Assembly: GCA_041690635.1 (NCBI GenBank)
Contig: JAWLGZ010000004.1
Coordinates: 372,001 to 436,000 of the forward strand
Source of the DNA: JAWLGZ01 sp041690635
GTDB taxonomy: Bacteria; Pseudomonadota; Gammaproteobacteria; Thiohalomonadales; Thiohalomonadaceae
Direction: 5' to 3'
Length of the DNA: 64,000 nt
The notes under the pieces are model-generated. The model saw only the letters and a list, made by a program, of their open reading frames with translations, ran no database searches and was not told where the DNA came from. Made by a program: the position numbers and the translations under genes. Below are positions 33,939 through 43,479 of this stretch, piece after piece. The stretch's first letter is position 1, and each line of letters begins with the position of its first letter.

Positions 33939-36155
33939 ATGAGCCTGTTGGGTCCTGCTCGCATTCGGCGCTACCTCCGGTATCTCGCCTTTGGCTGGAC
34001 GGTATTTGTCGCCCTCCTTTTCCTGTGGAACCTGTGGGACATCCGCCAGGACTCCATCCGCCTGGCAGAAACGAATGCCCGCGCCAACTTCGACAAGGAC
34101 CAGGCGTTCCGTCACTGGGCGACCCGCCACGGCGGCGCCTACGTCCCCGTCACCGATCACACCCCGCCCAACCCCCACCTGGCACATATTCCCGAACGCG
34201 ACCTCGAGACCCCGTCGGGACGCCGGCTCACGTTGATGAATCCGGCCTACATGGTGCGCCAGCTCAACGAGGACTTCGCCGGCTGGTTCGGCGCCCGCGG
34301 ACACATCACCAGCCTGAAACTGCTGCGGCCGGAAAACGTGCCGGACCCGTGGGAGGTCAAGGCGCTTCAGGCGTTCGAACACGGGGTGGCAGAGGTGACT
34401 GAACTCACCGAGATTGAAGGCGAACCGCACGTGCGCCTGATGCGTCCGATGCTCATGGAAGAGGGATGCATGAAGTGCCACGCCCACCAGGGCTATGAGG
34501 TGGGCGATATCCGGGGCGGAGTCAGCGTCACAGTACCGATGGCGGACTACTTCACCTCCGAGCGTCACCGGATGCTGATCGACGCCCTCTCGCTCGGCCT
34601 GCTGTGGCTGGTGGGACTGGCGGGCCTGGGCGTAGGCGGCTGGCGGCTGGTCCGCTACGAGGACGAGTTGCGCGGTTCCGAGCAGAAGTTCCACAGCATC
34701 TTTAACGATGCGCTCGACATGATCCACATCTGCACGGCGGACGGCCGTATCCTGGACGCCAACCGCACCGAGCTGGTCACCCTCGGCTACTCACTGGATG
34801 AGTACAAGGGGAAGCGGCCGCTCGACCTGGTGCACCCGGATCACCGGGAGCAGGTACGCGAGGCGTTTGCTGCGGTTGCCGCGGGGGAGCGGGTGAATGG
34901 CCTGGTCGTGACCCTCCTGACCCGTGCCGGCGAAAAGCGCTACATCGAGATGAACATCGTCCCCGAGATCATCGCCGGCAAGGTGGTCCGCATCCGGGCG
35001 ATCTCCCGCGACATCACCGCCCGGACCGAGGCGGAAGAGGCGCTGCTCCGACTGAACCGCTATCTCACCACCCTCTCGAACGGAAACGTCGCACTGGTCC
35101 GTGCCCGGAACGAGCAGGAGCTGCTGGACGCCATCTGCAGTGTCATGATCGAGGATGGCGGCTACCGGCTGGTCTGGGTCGGAGCCACCGACGAGAATTC
35201 CGGGTCGGGCCTGGTGGTGAGGAGTGCGGCCGGCGACCGTTCGTACCTCGAAGAGGACCCGCAGACCTGGCGGGAAATGGATACCGGGCAGAGCCCCGTC
35301 GCGCGTGCGCTCAGGGAGCATGAGGCGGTGGTTCTCCACGACCTGGCCGCCGAATCCACCCCCTGGCGGGAGCAGGCGCTTCGCCACGGGTTCCACTCCG
35401 TTGCCGCCCTCCCGCTGCAGGAGGGGGGCGAGCTGTTCGGCGCGATAACCCTCTATTCCACGGACCCGAACGCCTTCGACGAGGCGGAACTCGGCCTGCT
35501 GAAGGAGCTCGCCGGAGACCTGGCCTACGGCATCCAGGTGATACGCACCCGGCAGCAGCGGGATCAGGCGCAGGGGGCACTCGGTACGGTGCTCGTGGAA
35601 ACGGTGGACGCCATCTCCCGTACGGTCGAGACGCGCGACCCCTACACCGCCGGGCATGAGCACCGGGTGGCGGAACTGGCGGTGGCCATCGCGCGAAAGA
35701 TGCACATCGACGAGTTCCGTATCGAGGGGCTGCGCCTCGGCGGACTGCTTCACGACCTGGGCAAGATTGCCGTCCCGGCGGAGATCCTGAACCGCCCCGG
35801 GCAGTTGACCGATATCGAGTTCAACCTGATAAAGCAGCACCCGCAATCCGGCTACAACATCATCAAGGATGTGTCGTTTCCGTGGCCGGTGAAGGAGATG
35901 GTGTTACAGCACCATGAACGACTGGACGGCTCCGGCTACCCGAGCGGACTCCAGGGTAACCAGATCATCCTGGAGGCACGAATCCTCGCCGTGGCGGATG
36001 TGGTGGAGGCGATCACCTCCCACCGCCCCTACCGCCCTGGACTCGGCATCGATCTCGCCCTGAAGGAGATCCGGAGTGGCCGCGGGACCATCTTCTGTGA
36101 AGAGGTGGTCGACGCCTGCCTGGCGATTTTCGAAGAGGGCTTCCCCGGTTGGTGA
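33939..36155 (+). CDS. heme-c sensor / PAS / GAF / HD-GYP phosphodiesterase
   Basis: 738 residues. Membrane helices at about 14-32 and 210-232 enclose a periplasmic Tll0287-like domain with one heme-c motif CMKCH (177-181). Cytoplasmic PAS (HSIFNDALDMIHICTADGRI), GAF, then HD-GYP with AGHEHRVAELA, GLLHDLGKIAVP, HHERLDGSGYP and DVVEAITSHRPYRP. HD-GYP proteins hydrolyse c-di-GMP. The heme domain suggests a redox or gas signal. The gene is convergent with the che operon and close to its cheB. Confidence 0.92.
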   Translation: MSLLGPARIRRYLRYLAFGWTVFVALLFLWNLWDIRQDSIRLAETNARANFDKDQAFRHWATRHGGAYVPVTDHTPPNPHLAHIPERDLETPSGRRLTLMNPAYMVRQLNEDFAGWFGARGHITSLKLLRPENVPDPWEVKALQAFEHGVAEVTELTEIEGEPHVRLMRPMLMEEGCMKCHAHQGYEVGDIRGGVSVTVPMADYFTSERHRMLIDALSLGLLWLVGLAGLGVGGWRLVRYEDELRGSEQKFHSIFNDALDMIHICTADGRILDANRTELVTLGYSLDEYKGKRPLDLVHPDHREQVREAFAAVAAGERVNGLVVTLLTRAGEKRYIEMNIVPEIIAGKVVRIRAISRDITARTEAEEALLRLNRYLTTLSNGNVALVRARNEQELLDAICSVMIEDGGYRLVWVGATDENSGSGLVVRSAAGDRSYLEEDPQTWREMDTGQSPVARALREHEAVVLHDLAAESTPWREQALRHGFHSVAALPLQEGGELFGAITLYSTDPNAFDEAELGLLKELAGDLAYGIQVIRTRQQRDQAQGALGTVLVETVDAISRTVETRDPYTAGHEHRVAELAVAIARKMHIDEFRIEGLRLGGLLHDLGKIAVPAEILNRPGQLTDIEFNLIKQHPQSGYNIIKDVSFPWPVKEMVLQHHERLDGSGYPSGLQGNQIILEARILAVADVVEAITSHRPYRPGLGIDLALKEIRSGRGTIFCEEVVDACLAIFEEGFPGW

Positions 36156-36162
36156 GGCGGTA

Positions 36163-37209
36163 TCAGTCGATCACCGCGTCGAGCAGCGCGGCGGAGATCT
36201 CCTGCACCGGCAGCAGATAGTCGACGGCACGGAGGGCGCGGGCCCGGTCGGCCATGCCGAAGACAATACTGGTCTCCTCGTCCTGCGCCAGGGTGATTCC
36301 GCCCGCCCGGCGGATCGCCAGCATCCCTTCCGCACCGTCCCCCCCCATCCCCGACAGCAGCAGTCCGAGCGCATGGCGCCCGTACTCCCGCGCGGCGGCG
36401 GCGAAGGTGGTGTCGATGGAAGGACAGTAGTTTTCGGTTCCGCACGGCGGACAGAGCAGCCGCCCGGCGCCATCCAGGCTCAACTGGTGCCGTTCCGGAG
36501 CCAGGTAGACACTCCCCGGCTCCGGGTAGGCACCCTCCTCCGCCACCCGGACCTGAATCCGGCAACGGCCGTCCAGCCAGTTCACCAGCCCGCTCAGAAA
36601 CCCCTCGCCGATGTGCTGAACACAGAGGATCGGTACGGGGAAATCCTCCGGCAGACGCGGCAGGATCTGCATCAAGGCCTGTGGGCCGCCGGTCGAGGCG
36701 CCGATAACGATGATACGGATGCCGGCAGCCACCCGCGCACCTGCCGCCCCGGAGGGCTGCGCCTCCTTCGGGCGCAACCGCGGGCGTCTGAAGACGGTGA
36801 CTCCCGCCAACCGCCGGATGCGCTCGGTCAGGTCGCGTGCAAGCGCCTCGTTCTTGGGGTCGAGCCCGCCGCGCGGTTTGTGCACAACATCCAGCGCCCC
36901 CGCTTCCAGCAGGTCGAAGGCGCTGTGGGGCTCGTCCTGCCTCACCGCGACACTCACCACCAGGATGGGCCTGGGGAAGCGATCCATGATCTCGCGGGTC
37001 AGTTCGAGCCCGTCCATCACCGGCATGTAGAGGTCGGTGCTGACCACGTCGGGGTCCAGCGCCGGGATCATCTCCAGCGCCTCCAGTCCGTTGCGGGCCT
37101 GCCCGACCACCTCGATGGTGGGGTCGGTGCCGATGATCATCCGCAGGGCGCGCAGCGCGATCGGTGAATCGTCCACCAGCAGCAGACGAACCTTTCCGCC
37201 CTTGTGCAT
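36163..37209 (-). CDS. cheB: protein-glutamate methylesterase CheB (WspF-like)
   Basis: 348 residues from ATG 37209 (GGAG nine bases upstream; an ATG at 37224 and a TTG at 37245 are alternatives). Receiver domain with phospho-acceptor Asp59 (STDLYMPVMDG), then methylesterase with catalytic Ser172 (GASTGG), His199 (VQHIG) and Asp291 (GGDGAEGM). It removes methyl groups from the receptor encoded upstream. Last gene of the operon. Confidence 0.92.
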   Translation of the reverse strand: MHKGGKVRLLLVDDSPIALRALRMIIGTDPTIEVVGQARNGLEALEMIPALDPDVVSTDLYMPVMDGLELTREIMDRFPRPILVVSVAVRQDEPHSAFDLLEAGALDVVHKPRGGLDPKNEALARDLTERIRRLAGVTVFRRPRLRPKEAQPSGAAGARVAAGIRIIVIGASTGGPQALMQILPRLPEDFPVPILCVQHIGEGFLSGLVNWLDGRCRIQVRVAEEGAYPEPGSVYLAPERHQLSLDGAGRLLCPPCGTENYCPSIDTTFAAAAREYGRHALGLLLSGMGGDGAEGMLAIRRAGGITLAQDEETSIVFGMADRARALRAVDYLLPVQEISAALLDAVID

Positions 37210-37248
37210 CTGTCCGTTCTCCATGGTACCCGTCGTTTTGGACAACGT

Positions 37249-39345
37249 TCAGGTCAGCCGGTGCAGGGTCCCGAGCAACACTCCGGGATCGAACAGGGAC
37301 TTGGTCAGATAGGCGTTGGCCCCCGCCTCCAGCCCGCGGCGGCGGTCGGCGTCGGAGGCCAGCGTGGTCACCAGCACCACCGGCAGTTCCGCCGTGCGCG
37401 GGTTCCTCCGAATCCGCCGGGTCAGGGCAATGCCGTCCAGTCGCGGCATCAATACATCGGCGACCACCGCATCCACCTCGGTCTGCGCCAGTGCGGTCAG
37501 CGCCTCCTCCCCATCCACCGCGACCGTCACCTCGAATCCCCCCTGCTCCAGGATCCGCCGCTCCTGGGTGCGGGTAACCAGCGAGTCCTCCACCAGCAGC
37601 ACCCGGCGGCGCCGGACCGGCGCCCGGGGCGGCTCCACCGGTGCACCGCCCCGCTCGAAGCCCTCTATCAGTTCGTAGGGATTGAGCACGATGCACACCT
37701 CGCCGCTGCCGAGGATGGCGCTTCCCGATACGCCGCGGACCCGCCGCAGGAGCGCACCGGTCGGTTTGACGATCACCTCCACCTCCGCCAGCAGTTCGTC
37801 CACCAGCAAGCCGAGCCGGTTCTGCCCGGACTCGATCACCACGCAGGCGTGCGCCTCGTCGGGCGCACGGGTGTGATAGCCCGCGGCGGGGGCACCCAGA
37901 GCGAGCAGGCGATCGAGGCGGACCACCGGAACCGGCTGTCCGTCGAACCGGATCGCCGGACGCCCCTCCACCAGCGGCAGGTCCGCCGGGATCACCGCCC
38001 GTGAGAGCAGCACACTCTCCGCCGGCAGGGCGTAGTGATGGCCGAGACAGCTCGCCAGCAGCACCTCGGTGGAGACCAGAGTGAGCGGCACCCGCATGCG
38101 CACGGTCAGCCCCAGTCCCGGGCGCGACGCCAGCGCAAGGGAACCGCGCAGCGACTCCACCCGCTCGCGGACCACATCGAGTCCGAGCCCGCGACCGGAG
38201 ATGTTGGTGACGTAGCGCTCGGTGGAAAGGCCCGGTTGCAGGGCGAGGGCGTGGACCTGCTCCGCCGTCAGGTACGGGAGGTCCGTCTCGCTGACCACAC
38301 CCAGGGCGACCGCCTCCCGTTTCAGCGCCGTCTCGTCCAACCCGCGGCCATCGTCGCCGACGGTCACCCGCAGACTCCCCTCCAGCGGCTCCGCCACCAG
38401 GCGGATCTCGCCGGTTTCCTGTTTGCCCGCCGCCTGGCGCTCGGCGGGCGGTTCGATGCCGTGGTGGAGTGCATTGCGCAGCAGGTGGAGCAGCGCATCC
38501 TTCAGCCGCTCCACCACCTGCTTGTCGACCGGGATCTCGCCGCCCGCGGTGACCACCCGCACCGACTTCCCCTCCTCCTGCGCGAGATCGCGGAGATGGC
38601 GCGGAAAGAGGTCGAACAGGGTGGCGAGCGGGACCATCCGCATCGTGCGCACCCCGTCGGTGATCCGGTTGGTCACCAGCGAGAGGCGATCCACATCCTC
38701 GGCCAGCACATCCCGCAGCCCCTCGGTACCGGTGCGCAGTTCGGTCGCAAACCGATCACCCGCCCGCCGCCGGTGGGCGATCATCCAGTCATCCCACACC
38801 TCCACCAGTCCGTTCAACTCCCGTACCCGCTCCTGCAGCCGGCTGCGCGTCACAGCCAGCTCGCCCACCTCGGCAAACAGCCGATCCAGCACCTCGGTGG
38901 GGACCCGCACCGTATCGACGCGGTAGGGCTCCTCAAGCGGGGGCGGCGGGACCGTTCCCGGTGCCCCGGGCGGCGCGGCCGCTTCACCCTGCAACCGCGC
39001 CATCACCGTCTCCGGCTCCACGCCCGCCGGTTCTCCGCTCACCGCCTCCCGCACCAGCGCGCGCAGCGCGTCGAGCCAGGGATAGAAGCGCGCCGCCTCC
39101 ACCGCCCCGCCGCCCCGCTGAAGTGGGCGCAGGAGATCCTCGCCCCGGTGGATCAGCGACTCCAGCGCCTCCAACCCGAGCATGCGTGCATCCCCCTTGA
39201 GGGTGTGCATCTCGCGCAGCAGCGCCTCCAGCAGTTCGCCGGAACCGGGCTCCCCTTCCAGCGCCAGCAGCGCACGCTCCATGCGCTGGAGATGCTCGTC
39301 GCTCTCGGCCTTGAACTGCCGACACAACTCCTCGTCATCGATCAC
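37249..39345 (-). CDS. CheA histidine kinase with C-terminal receiver (WspE-like)
   Basis: 698 residues. Hpt domain with phospho-His47 in REMHTLKGDARMLG; no P2 domain is seen; dimerisation and HATPase domain (ALLHLLRNALHHGIEPPAER, VGDDGRGLD, NISGRGLGLDVV); CheW-like domain; then a receiver (VLLVEDSLVTR; ADVLMPRLDG; LVTTLAS). The kinase-receiver fusion is the layout of WspE and similar hybrids. A GTG start overlaps the receptor stop by four bases. Confidence 0.92.
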   Translation of the reverse strand: MIDDEELCRQFKAESDEHLQRMERALLALEGEPGSGELLEALLREMHTLKGDARMLGLEALESLIHRGEDLLRPLQRGGGAVEAARFYPWLDALRALVREAVSGEPAGVEPETVMARLQGEAAAPPGAPGTVPPPPLEEPYRVDTVRVPTEVLDRLFAEVGELAVTRSRLQERVRELNGLVEVWDDWMIAHRRRAGDRFATELRTGTEGLRDVLAEDVDRLSLVTNRITDGVRTMRMVPLATLFDLFPRHLRDLAQEEGKSVRVVTAGGEIPVDKQVVERLKDALLHLLRNALHHGIEPPAERQAAGKQETGEIRLVAEPLEGSLRVTVGDDGRGLDETALKREAVALGVVSETDLPYLTAEQVHALALQPGLSTERYVTNISGRGLGLDVVRERVESLRGSLALASRPGLGLTVRMRVPLTLVSTEVLLASCLGHHYALPAESVLLSRAVIPADLPLVEGRPAIRFDGQPVPVVRLDRLLALGAPAAGYHTRAPDEAHACVVIESGQNRLGLLVDELLAEVEVIVKPTGALLRRVRGVSGSAILGSGEVCIVLNPYELIEGFERGGAPVEPPRAPVRRRRVLLVEDSLVTRTQERRILEQGGFEVTVAVDGEEALTALAQTEVDAVVADVLMPRLDGIALTRRIRRNPRTAELPVVLVTTLASDADRRRGLEAGANAYLTKSLFDPGVLLGTLHRLT

Positions 39346-41174
39346 ACCAGCTCCCGCAGCCGTTCAGCGACCCGGTTCAGCGTCTCCACACCCATGCGGG
39401 TCTGGCGGGCGCCGGCGCTGACATCGCGGATGCTGGCATTGATGCTGCCTACCGCCTCGTTCGCCATGCGGATCGCATCCGCCTCCTGGCGCGCGCTGAG
39501 CGCCACCTCGCGGGTGTTGTCGGCGACGGCGGCCACCGCCTCGGCCAGCGCCTGGAATGCCTCGCCGACCCGGCCCACCACCTCGGTACCGCGACCGGCG
39601 GTCTTGGTCCCCTCCTCGGTCGCCATGATGGTGCGGTTGGTGACGTTCTCGATCTCCCGCAGCAGTCCGGTGATGCGCGCGGCGGAGCGTTTGCTCTGGT
39701 CGGCCAGGTTGCGGATCTCCTGCGCCACCACGCCGAATCCCTTGCCGTGCTCGCCGGCACGCACCGCCTCCACCGCCGCGTTGAGGGAGAGCAGATTGAT
39801 CTGGCTCGACAGGTCGGTCACCGCCTGGGTGATCTCGCGGATCTGCGTCGTCTGCTCGCCCAGTTGCAGCATCTGCCGGCCGATGTCCTCGGTGCGCTGC
39901 TGGATCTCATCCATCGACGCGAGCATCTCCCTGACCAGCCCGCCCCCCTCCTCGGCGCGCGCCGCCCCCTCCTCGCTCACCGCGGCCGCCGACTCCGTCT
40001 TTCCCACCGAACTGCGCGCCGCGGCGGCGAGCTGGTTCATGGTGGTGGCGGTCTCGTTGGTGGCCGCCGACTGCTGGGCCGCGGTCCGCTCATGCTCCTC
40101 AGCCGTCACCGACATGTCGCGGCCGGTCTCCGCGATTTCGGAGACCGCCTTGTCCAGGGGGCGGGTCAGGCTGCGCATGAGCAGCCATCCGCCCGCCAGC
40201 ACCAGCACACCCACCACCAGGGCGGCCACCGCCAGCAGCCAGCGCAGCCGCTGGGCGGGCGCGAACAGGTCGGCGGCATCGATCTTGGCCACAAAGGCCC
40301 AGCGCACCCCGAACAGGTCGATCGGCGCGTACGCCGCCAGCACCCGCACCCCGCGGTAGTCGGGTCCGAGGTCCAGCCCCGACTCGCCGGCAAGTGTGCG
40401 GCGCACGAATCCGGTTTCGATACGACCCTGGTCCGGATTGCGGAAGGAGGCGGTAACGGTCCTGCGCTGCGGGTCGAGGATCGCATCGGAGCGCATCAGC
40501 AAGTCCGGCCCGATCAGGATGGTCTCACCCCGTTCGCCGAGTCCCGCCCGTTGCGTCATCACCCGGTTCACCACCTGGGGGCCGATACCGACCACCGCCA
40601 CGCCGGTGCGCTGCCCGCCCGGCGCGGTCAGAGGGACGCCGAAGAAGGCGAGCGGCTGGTCCGCCGGGGGATACCAGGTGAAGTCGGAAAAGGTGATGGC
40701 GTCCCGGGTGTTGCGGAATGCGGCGGCGAGCCCGGTATCGCGGAACTCCCCCCGCAAGAGGTTGGTCCCCACCGCCGGTCCGCGCAGCGCGCTGAAGACC
40801 ACGTCGCCCGCCCCGTCCACCAGCCAGATGTCATTGAAGTCGTAGAGCGACCGCTCCGACTCCACGGTGCCGCCGTAGTGGGCAAGCGCCCTTCGGTACT
40901 CCTCGCTGTCCGGCCCCTTGCCCAGGGCGCCGCCGAACACGCCCACCGCTTCACCGTACAGAGGGTTTTCACGGATCCCCCGCATGTGGGCGTGCAGGTG
41001 GTCGAAGAAAAACGCCAACTCGCCCAGTTTGATATCGCGCACCGACACCAGATGGTTGCGGGCCTGCTCGGCGATCGACTGGTAGGCCACCCAGTAGCCG
41101 TAGACGCCGATGGCGGTGAACGGCAGCAGTCCGGCGATCAGAAACGCGACGATGAACCGGTAGCGGAGTCTCAT
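39342..41174 (-). CDS. methyl-accepting chemotaxis protein with periplasmic Cache-like domain
   Basis: 610 residues. Helix 1 at about 7-27 and helix 2 at about 287-312 (LLAVAALVVGVLVLAGGWLL) enclose a periplasmic dCACHE-like sensor containing NDIWLVDGAGDVVFSA and IDLFGVRWAFVAKID. HAMP-like linker, then the signalling hub DLSSQINLLSLNAAVEAVRA then GEHGKGFGVVAQEIRNLADQ. The ATG at 41174 overlaps the cheW stop (ATGA). The ligand is unknown. In the Wsp scheme this is the WspA position. Confidence 0.92.
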   Translation of the reverse strand: MRLRYRFIVAFLIAGLLPFTAIGVYGYWVAYQSIAEQARNHLVSVRDIKLGELAFFFDHLHAHMRGIRENPLYGEAVGVFGGALGKGPDSEEYRRALAHYGGTVESERSLYDFNDIWLVDGAGDVVFSALRGPAVGTNLLRGEFRDTGLAAAFRNTRDAITFSDFTWYPPADQPLAFFGVPLTAPGGQRTGVAVVGIGPQVVNRVMTQRAGLGERGETILIGPDLLMRSDAILDPQRRTVTASFRNPDQGRIETGFVRRTLAGESGLDLGPDYRGVRVLAAYAPIDLFGVRWAFVAKIDAADLFAPAQRLRWLLAVAALVVGVLVLAGGWLLMRSLTRPLDKAVSEIAETGRDMSVTAEEHERTAAQQSAATNETATTMNQLAAAARSSVGKTESAAAVSEEGAARAEEGGGLVREMLASMDEIQQRTEDIGRQMLQLGEQTTQIREITQAVTDLSSQINLLSLNAAVEAVRAGEHGKGFGVVAQEIRNLADQSKRSAARITGLLREIENVTNRTIMATEEGTKTAGRGTEVVGRVGEAFQALAEAVAAVADNTREVALSARQEADAIRMANEAVGSINASIRDVSAGARQTRMGVETLNRVAERLRELV

Positions 41175-42151
41175 CCCTGTTCTCCCGTCATGTGCGGCGA
41201 CTGATCCACGGTCAGCCTGCCGGATGCCAACAGCAGCGGTACCGACAGCAGTGTCGCCGGCCGCCCCTCCACCTCCACGGCCCCCTTTACGAATCCCGCC
41301 TGTCGCCCGGCCAGTGGCTGAAGCCCGCCCGCACTCAGCGGCACCACCTGCCACACCTCGTCGACCGGAAATCCGGCCAGCAGCCCGTCGTCGCTTACCA
41401 GGACCACCTTGCCCCCGGCCTCGAGACCGCCAACCGGCAGCCCCAGCGCGGCGCGGAAATCGATCAGTGTCACGATGCGCCCGCGCAGATTCATGTTGCC
41501 CAGCACGAACTCGGGACAACCGGGGACAGGTACCGGCACCGAGAACTCGGCAAACCCCGCCACCTCGGCCAGATCGAAGGCGAACAGCTCACGGCCGAGG
41601 CGTACCACGGCGAGGCTGCGTTCGACCGCGGCGATGACCTGCCGTGGTGCCCGCAGGCGCGCGGCCCGCTGCCGAAGTACGGCATGTTGCTCCGGCCCGG
41701 CTCCCGGCCAGAATTCCCCGGCGGACTCACGGCCCTCCACAGAGAGTTGTAGTCGCCACAGGCGATCCGGGTCGAGCAGCAGTGCAATCGCGTCGCCCAC
41801 GCGCAGGTGTCCGAGCACGGCGGGTTGTGCCTCCGCCGTTCCCTGCAGGGGCGGCAGGAGGTGGCCCTGGACAATACTCTCCACCTCGGTCGCCAGCAGG
41901 CCCAGCGGGCCGCTCGCCGTGCCGGCCACCACCACGGAGTCACTCAGCCGGTAATCGCCGCGCCCTTCGGCACGCAGATCGCGCACCGGGACCAGCCCAC
42001 CCCGCCATTCAAACACCCCCGCAGCCCCAGACACCTCCACGGCGGGTTCCAGTTCCGGTAGCGGCAGGATCGCCTCGACGCGATCGGCAGCGACGCCGAA
42101 GGTGAATGCCCCCGCATGGAAGATGAGCCAGTGTGGCGCCGGAGCGCTCAT
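41171..42151 (-). CDS. double-CheW coupling protein
   Basis: 326 residues made of two CheW domains: residues about 5-135 (WLIFHAGAFTFGVAADRVEA; GGLVPVRDLRA) and about 185-315 (SLAVVRLGRELFAFDLAEVA; LGNMNLRGRIVTLIDFRAAL). The second domain has the regular CheW signature NLRGxxxxxIDFR; the first is more divergent. Wsp systems use two separate CheW proteins (WspB, WspD); here a single protein may serve both. Four-base overlaps join it to cheR and mcp. Confidence 0.88.
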   Translation of the reverse strand: MSAPAPHWLIFHAGAFTFGVAADRVEAILPLPELEPAVEVSGAAGVFEWRGGLVPVRDLRAEGRGDYRLSDSVVVAGTASGPLGLLATEVESIVQGHLLPPLQGTAEAQPAVLGHLRVGDAIALLLDPDRLWRLQLSVEGRESAGEFWPGAGPEQHAVLRQRAARLRAPRQVIAAVERSLAVVRLGRELFAFDLAEVAGFAEFSVPVPVPGCPEFVLGNMNLRGRIVTLIDFRAALGLPVGGLEAGGKVVLVSDDGLLAGFPVDEVWQVVPLSAGGLQPLAGRQAGFVKGAVEVEGRPATLLSVPLLLASGRLTVDQSPHMTGEQG

Positions 42152-43479
42152 TCGGCGGACCCCTGCGCACGCGCCATCTCTCCGAGGTAGGCCGCCAGTT
42201 GCGCGGCCGTTACCCCCTCATACGGCGCAATGGCGGTCTCGCCGGGCAACCGGCGCAACCGTTCGATGACCGCCTCACGTGTCCGCATCGCGGTGCGGTG
42301 CCTGCCCTGCCGTTCGAACAGACCGGCAAGCTCCACGTAGGCGGCCAGGTGTCCCGGCTCCAGATAGAGCACCCGCTCCAGCAGCCGCGCCGCCTCATCG
42401 AGATTACCCCGCTGCTGCTCCAGATAGCCGAGCAGGAAGCCGGCCTCCACATCGGTGGGCGCCTCCCGCAGGCGCCCCTGCAGGAGGGTGACCGCCTCCT
42501 CCGTCCGGCCGACATCGGCCAGCGCCCAGGCGCGGGTGAAGGCGGATGGATGCGGCAGTTCCGGCTCGGGCGACGCGGGCCGGGTCGGCGGCGGTCTCGG
42601 AGCCGCGGGTGGTCGGGGTGCGGGTGGCCGAAGCGGCCGGCGGCGGGGCGGCGCCACCGCCCTTTCCACCCGCGGCGACGGTGTGCGGCGGTAGATCACC
42701 GTCTCCGGCAGGACCATCGGACGCAGTTCGCCCAATTCGAGCCCCTGCAGCTCGTTGTGGGCGGTCAGCAGATAGCCCCCGGGGGCGAGGGCGCTGGTGA
42801 GGATATCCAGCAGCCGCTGCGCAGCCTGGCGGGTGAGATAGATGATCAGGTTACGGCAGAGGATGAGGTCGAAGGAGCCGGCCGATGCACCTGTGCTTCC
42901 CAGCAGGTTTTCAGTGCGGAACTGCACCCGCCGTCGAATTCGCCCGTCCAGCTCCCACCACTCCCCCTGCCGGGTGAAATAGTGCCGCCGGGTGGGGTCA
43001 AGCACGCGCAGCGACCAGTTGCGGTAACGGCCGATACGGGCCCGCTCAATCGCTCGGGGGTTCGCGTCCGTACCGAGGATGGCCACCTGCTCCGCCGCGC
43101 GGTGCAGCCGCTCGTCCAGCAGCATGGCGATGGAGTAGGGCTCCTGTCCGTCGGCACAGCCGGCACTCCAGACGTGAACCTTTCCCTGGCGTTCCAGCCT
43201 CGGCAGCAACCAGTCCCCTATGACGGCGAACTGCCCGCTGTCGCGGAAGAAATAACTCTCTCCGACCGTCAACATCTCGAGCAGGTCGCCCCACGCGCCC
43301 TCCCCGTCCGGCGTCCGGCGCAGCTGTTCGACCAGCGCCGCACCCGCCTCCTGTCCGGGTGCGCGCGCGGCGAGCAGTTGGCGGATAACGCCCTGCTCCC
43401 GCTCGCCGATCGCCAGGCCGTACCGCCGGCTGACCAGCGCACCGAGTTCCCTCTCGATGCTCGCCGCTCTTTCGCTCAC
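42148..43479 (-). CDS. CheR methyltransferase with C-terminal TPR repeats (WspC-like)
   Basis: 443 residues from GTG 43479 (GTGA overlap with the HD-GYP stop). CheR N-domain, then SAM core VHVWSAGCADGQEPYSIAML, LGTDANPRAIERARIGRY and ILCRNLIIYL. A Pro/Arg-rich linker leads to TPRs (AFTRAWALADVGRTEEAVTL; AGFLLGYLEQQRGNLDEAAR; YVELAGLFERQGRHRTAM). CheR-TPR fusions are typical of WspC. It methylates glutamates of the receptor downstream. Confidence 0.9.
   Translation of the reverse strand: MSERAASIERELGALVSRRYGLAIGEREQGVIRQLLAARAPGQEAGAALVEQLRRTPDGEGAWGDLLEMLTVGESYFFRDSGQFAVIGDWLLPRLERQGKVHVWSAGCADGQEPYSIAMLLDERLHRAAEQVAILGTDANPRAIERARIGRYRNWSLRVLDPTRRHYFTRQGEWWELDGRIRRRVQFRTENLLGSTGASAGSFDLILCRNLIIYLTRQAAQRLLDILTSALAPGGYLLTAHNELQGLELGELRPMVLPETVIYRRTPSPRVERAVAPPRRRPLRPPAPRPPAAPRPPPTRPASPEPELPHPSAFTRAWALADVGRTEEAVTLLQGRLREAPTDVEAGFLLGYLEQQRGNLDEAARLLERVLYLEPGHLAAYVELAGLFERQGRHRTAMRTREAVIERLRRLPGETAIAPYEGVTAAQLAAYLGEMARAQGSAE

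Noticed and set aside
38035..40359. 774-codon open frame on the + strand opposite cheA and mcp
   Set aside because: Shadow frame; low complexity, no ribosome site, and the reverse strand carries clear CheA and MCP motifs.
41175..41519. N-terminal extension of the MCP reading frame
   Set aside because: This part is a shadow of the double-CheW gene; the membrane helix starts at ATG 41174, which overlaps the cheW stop.
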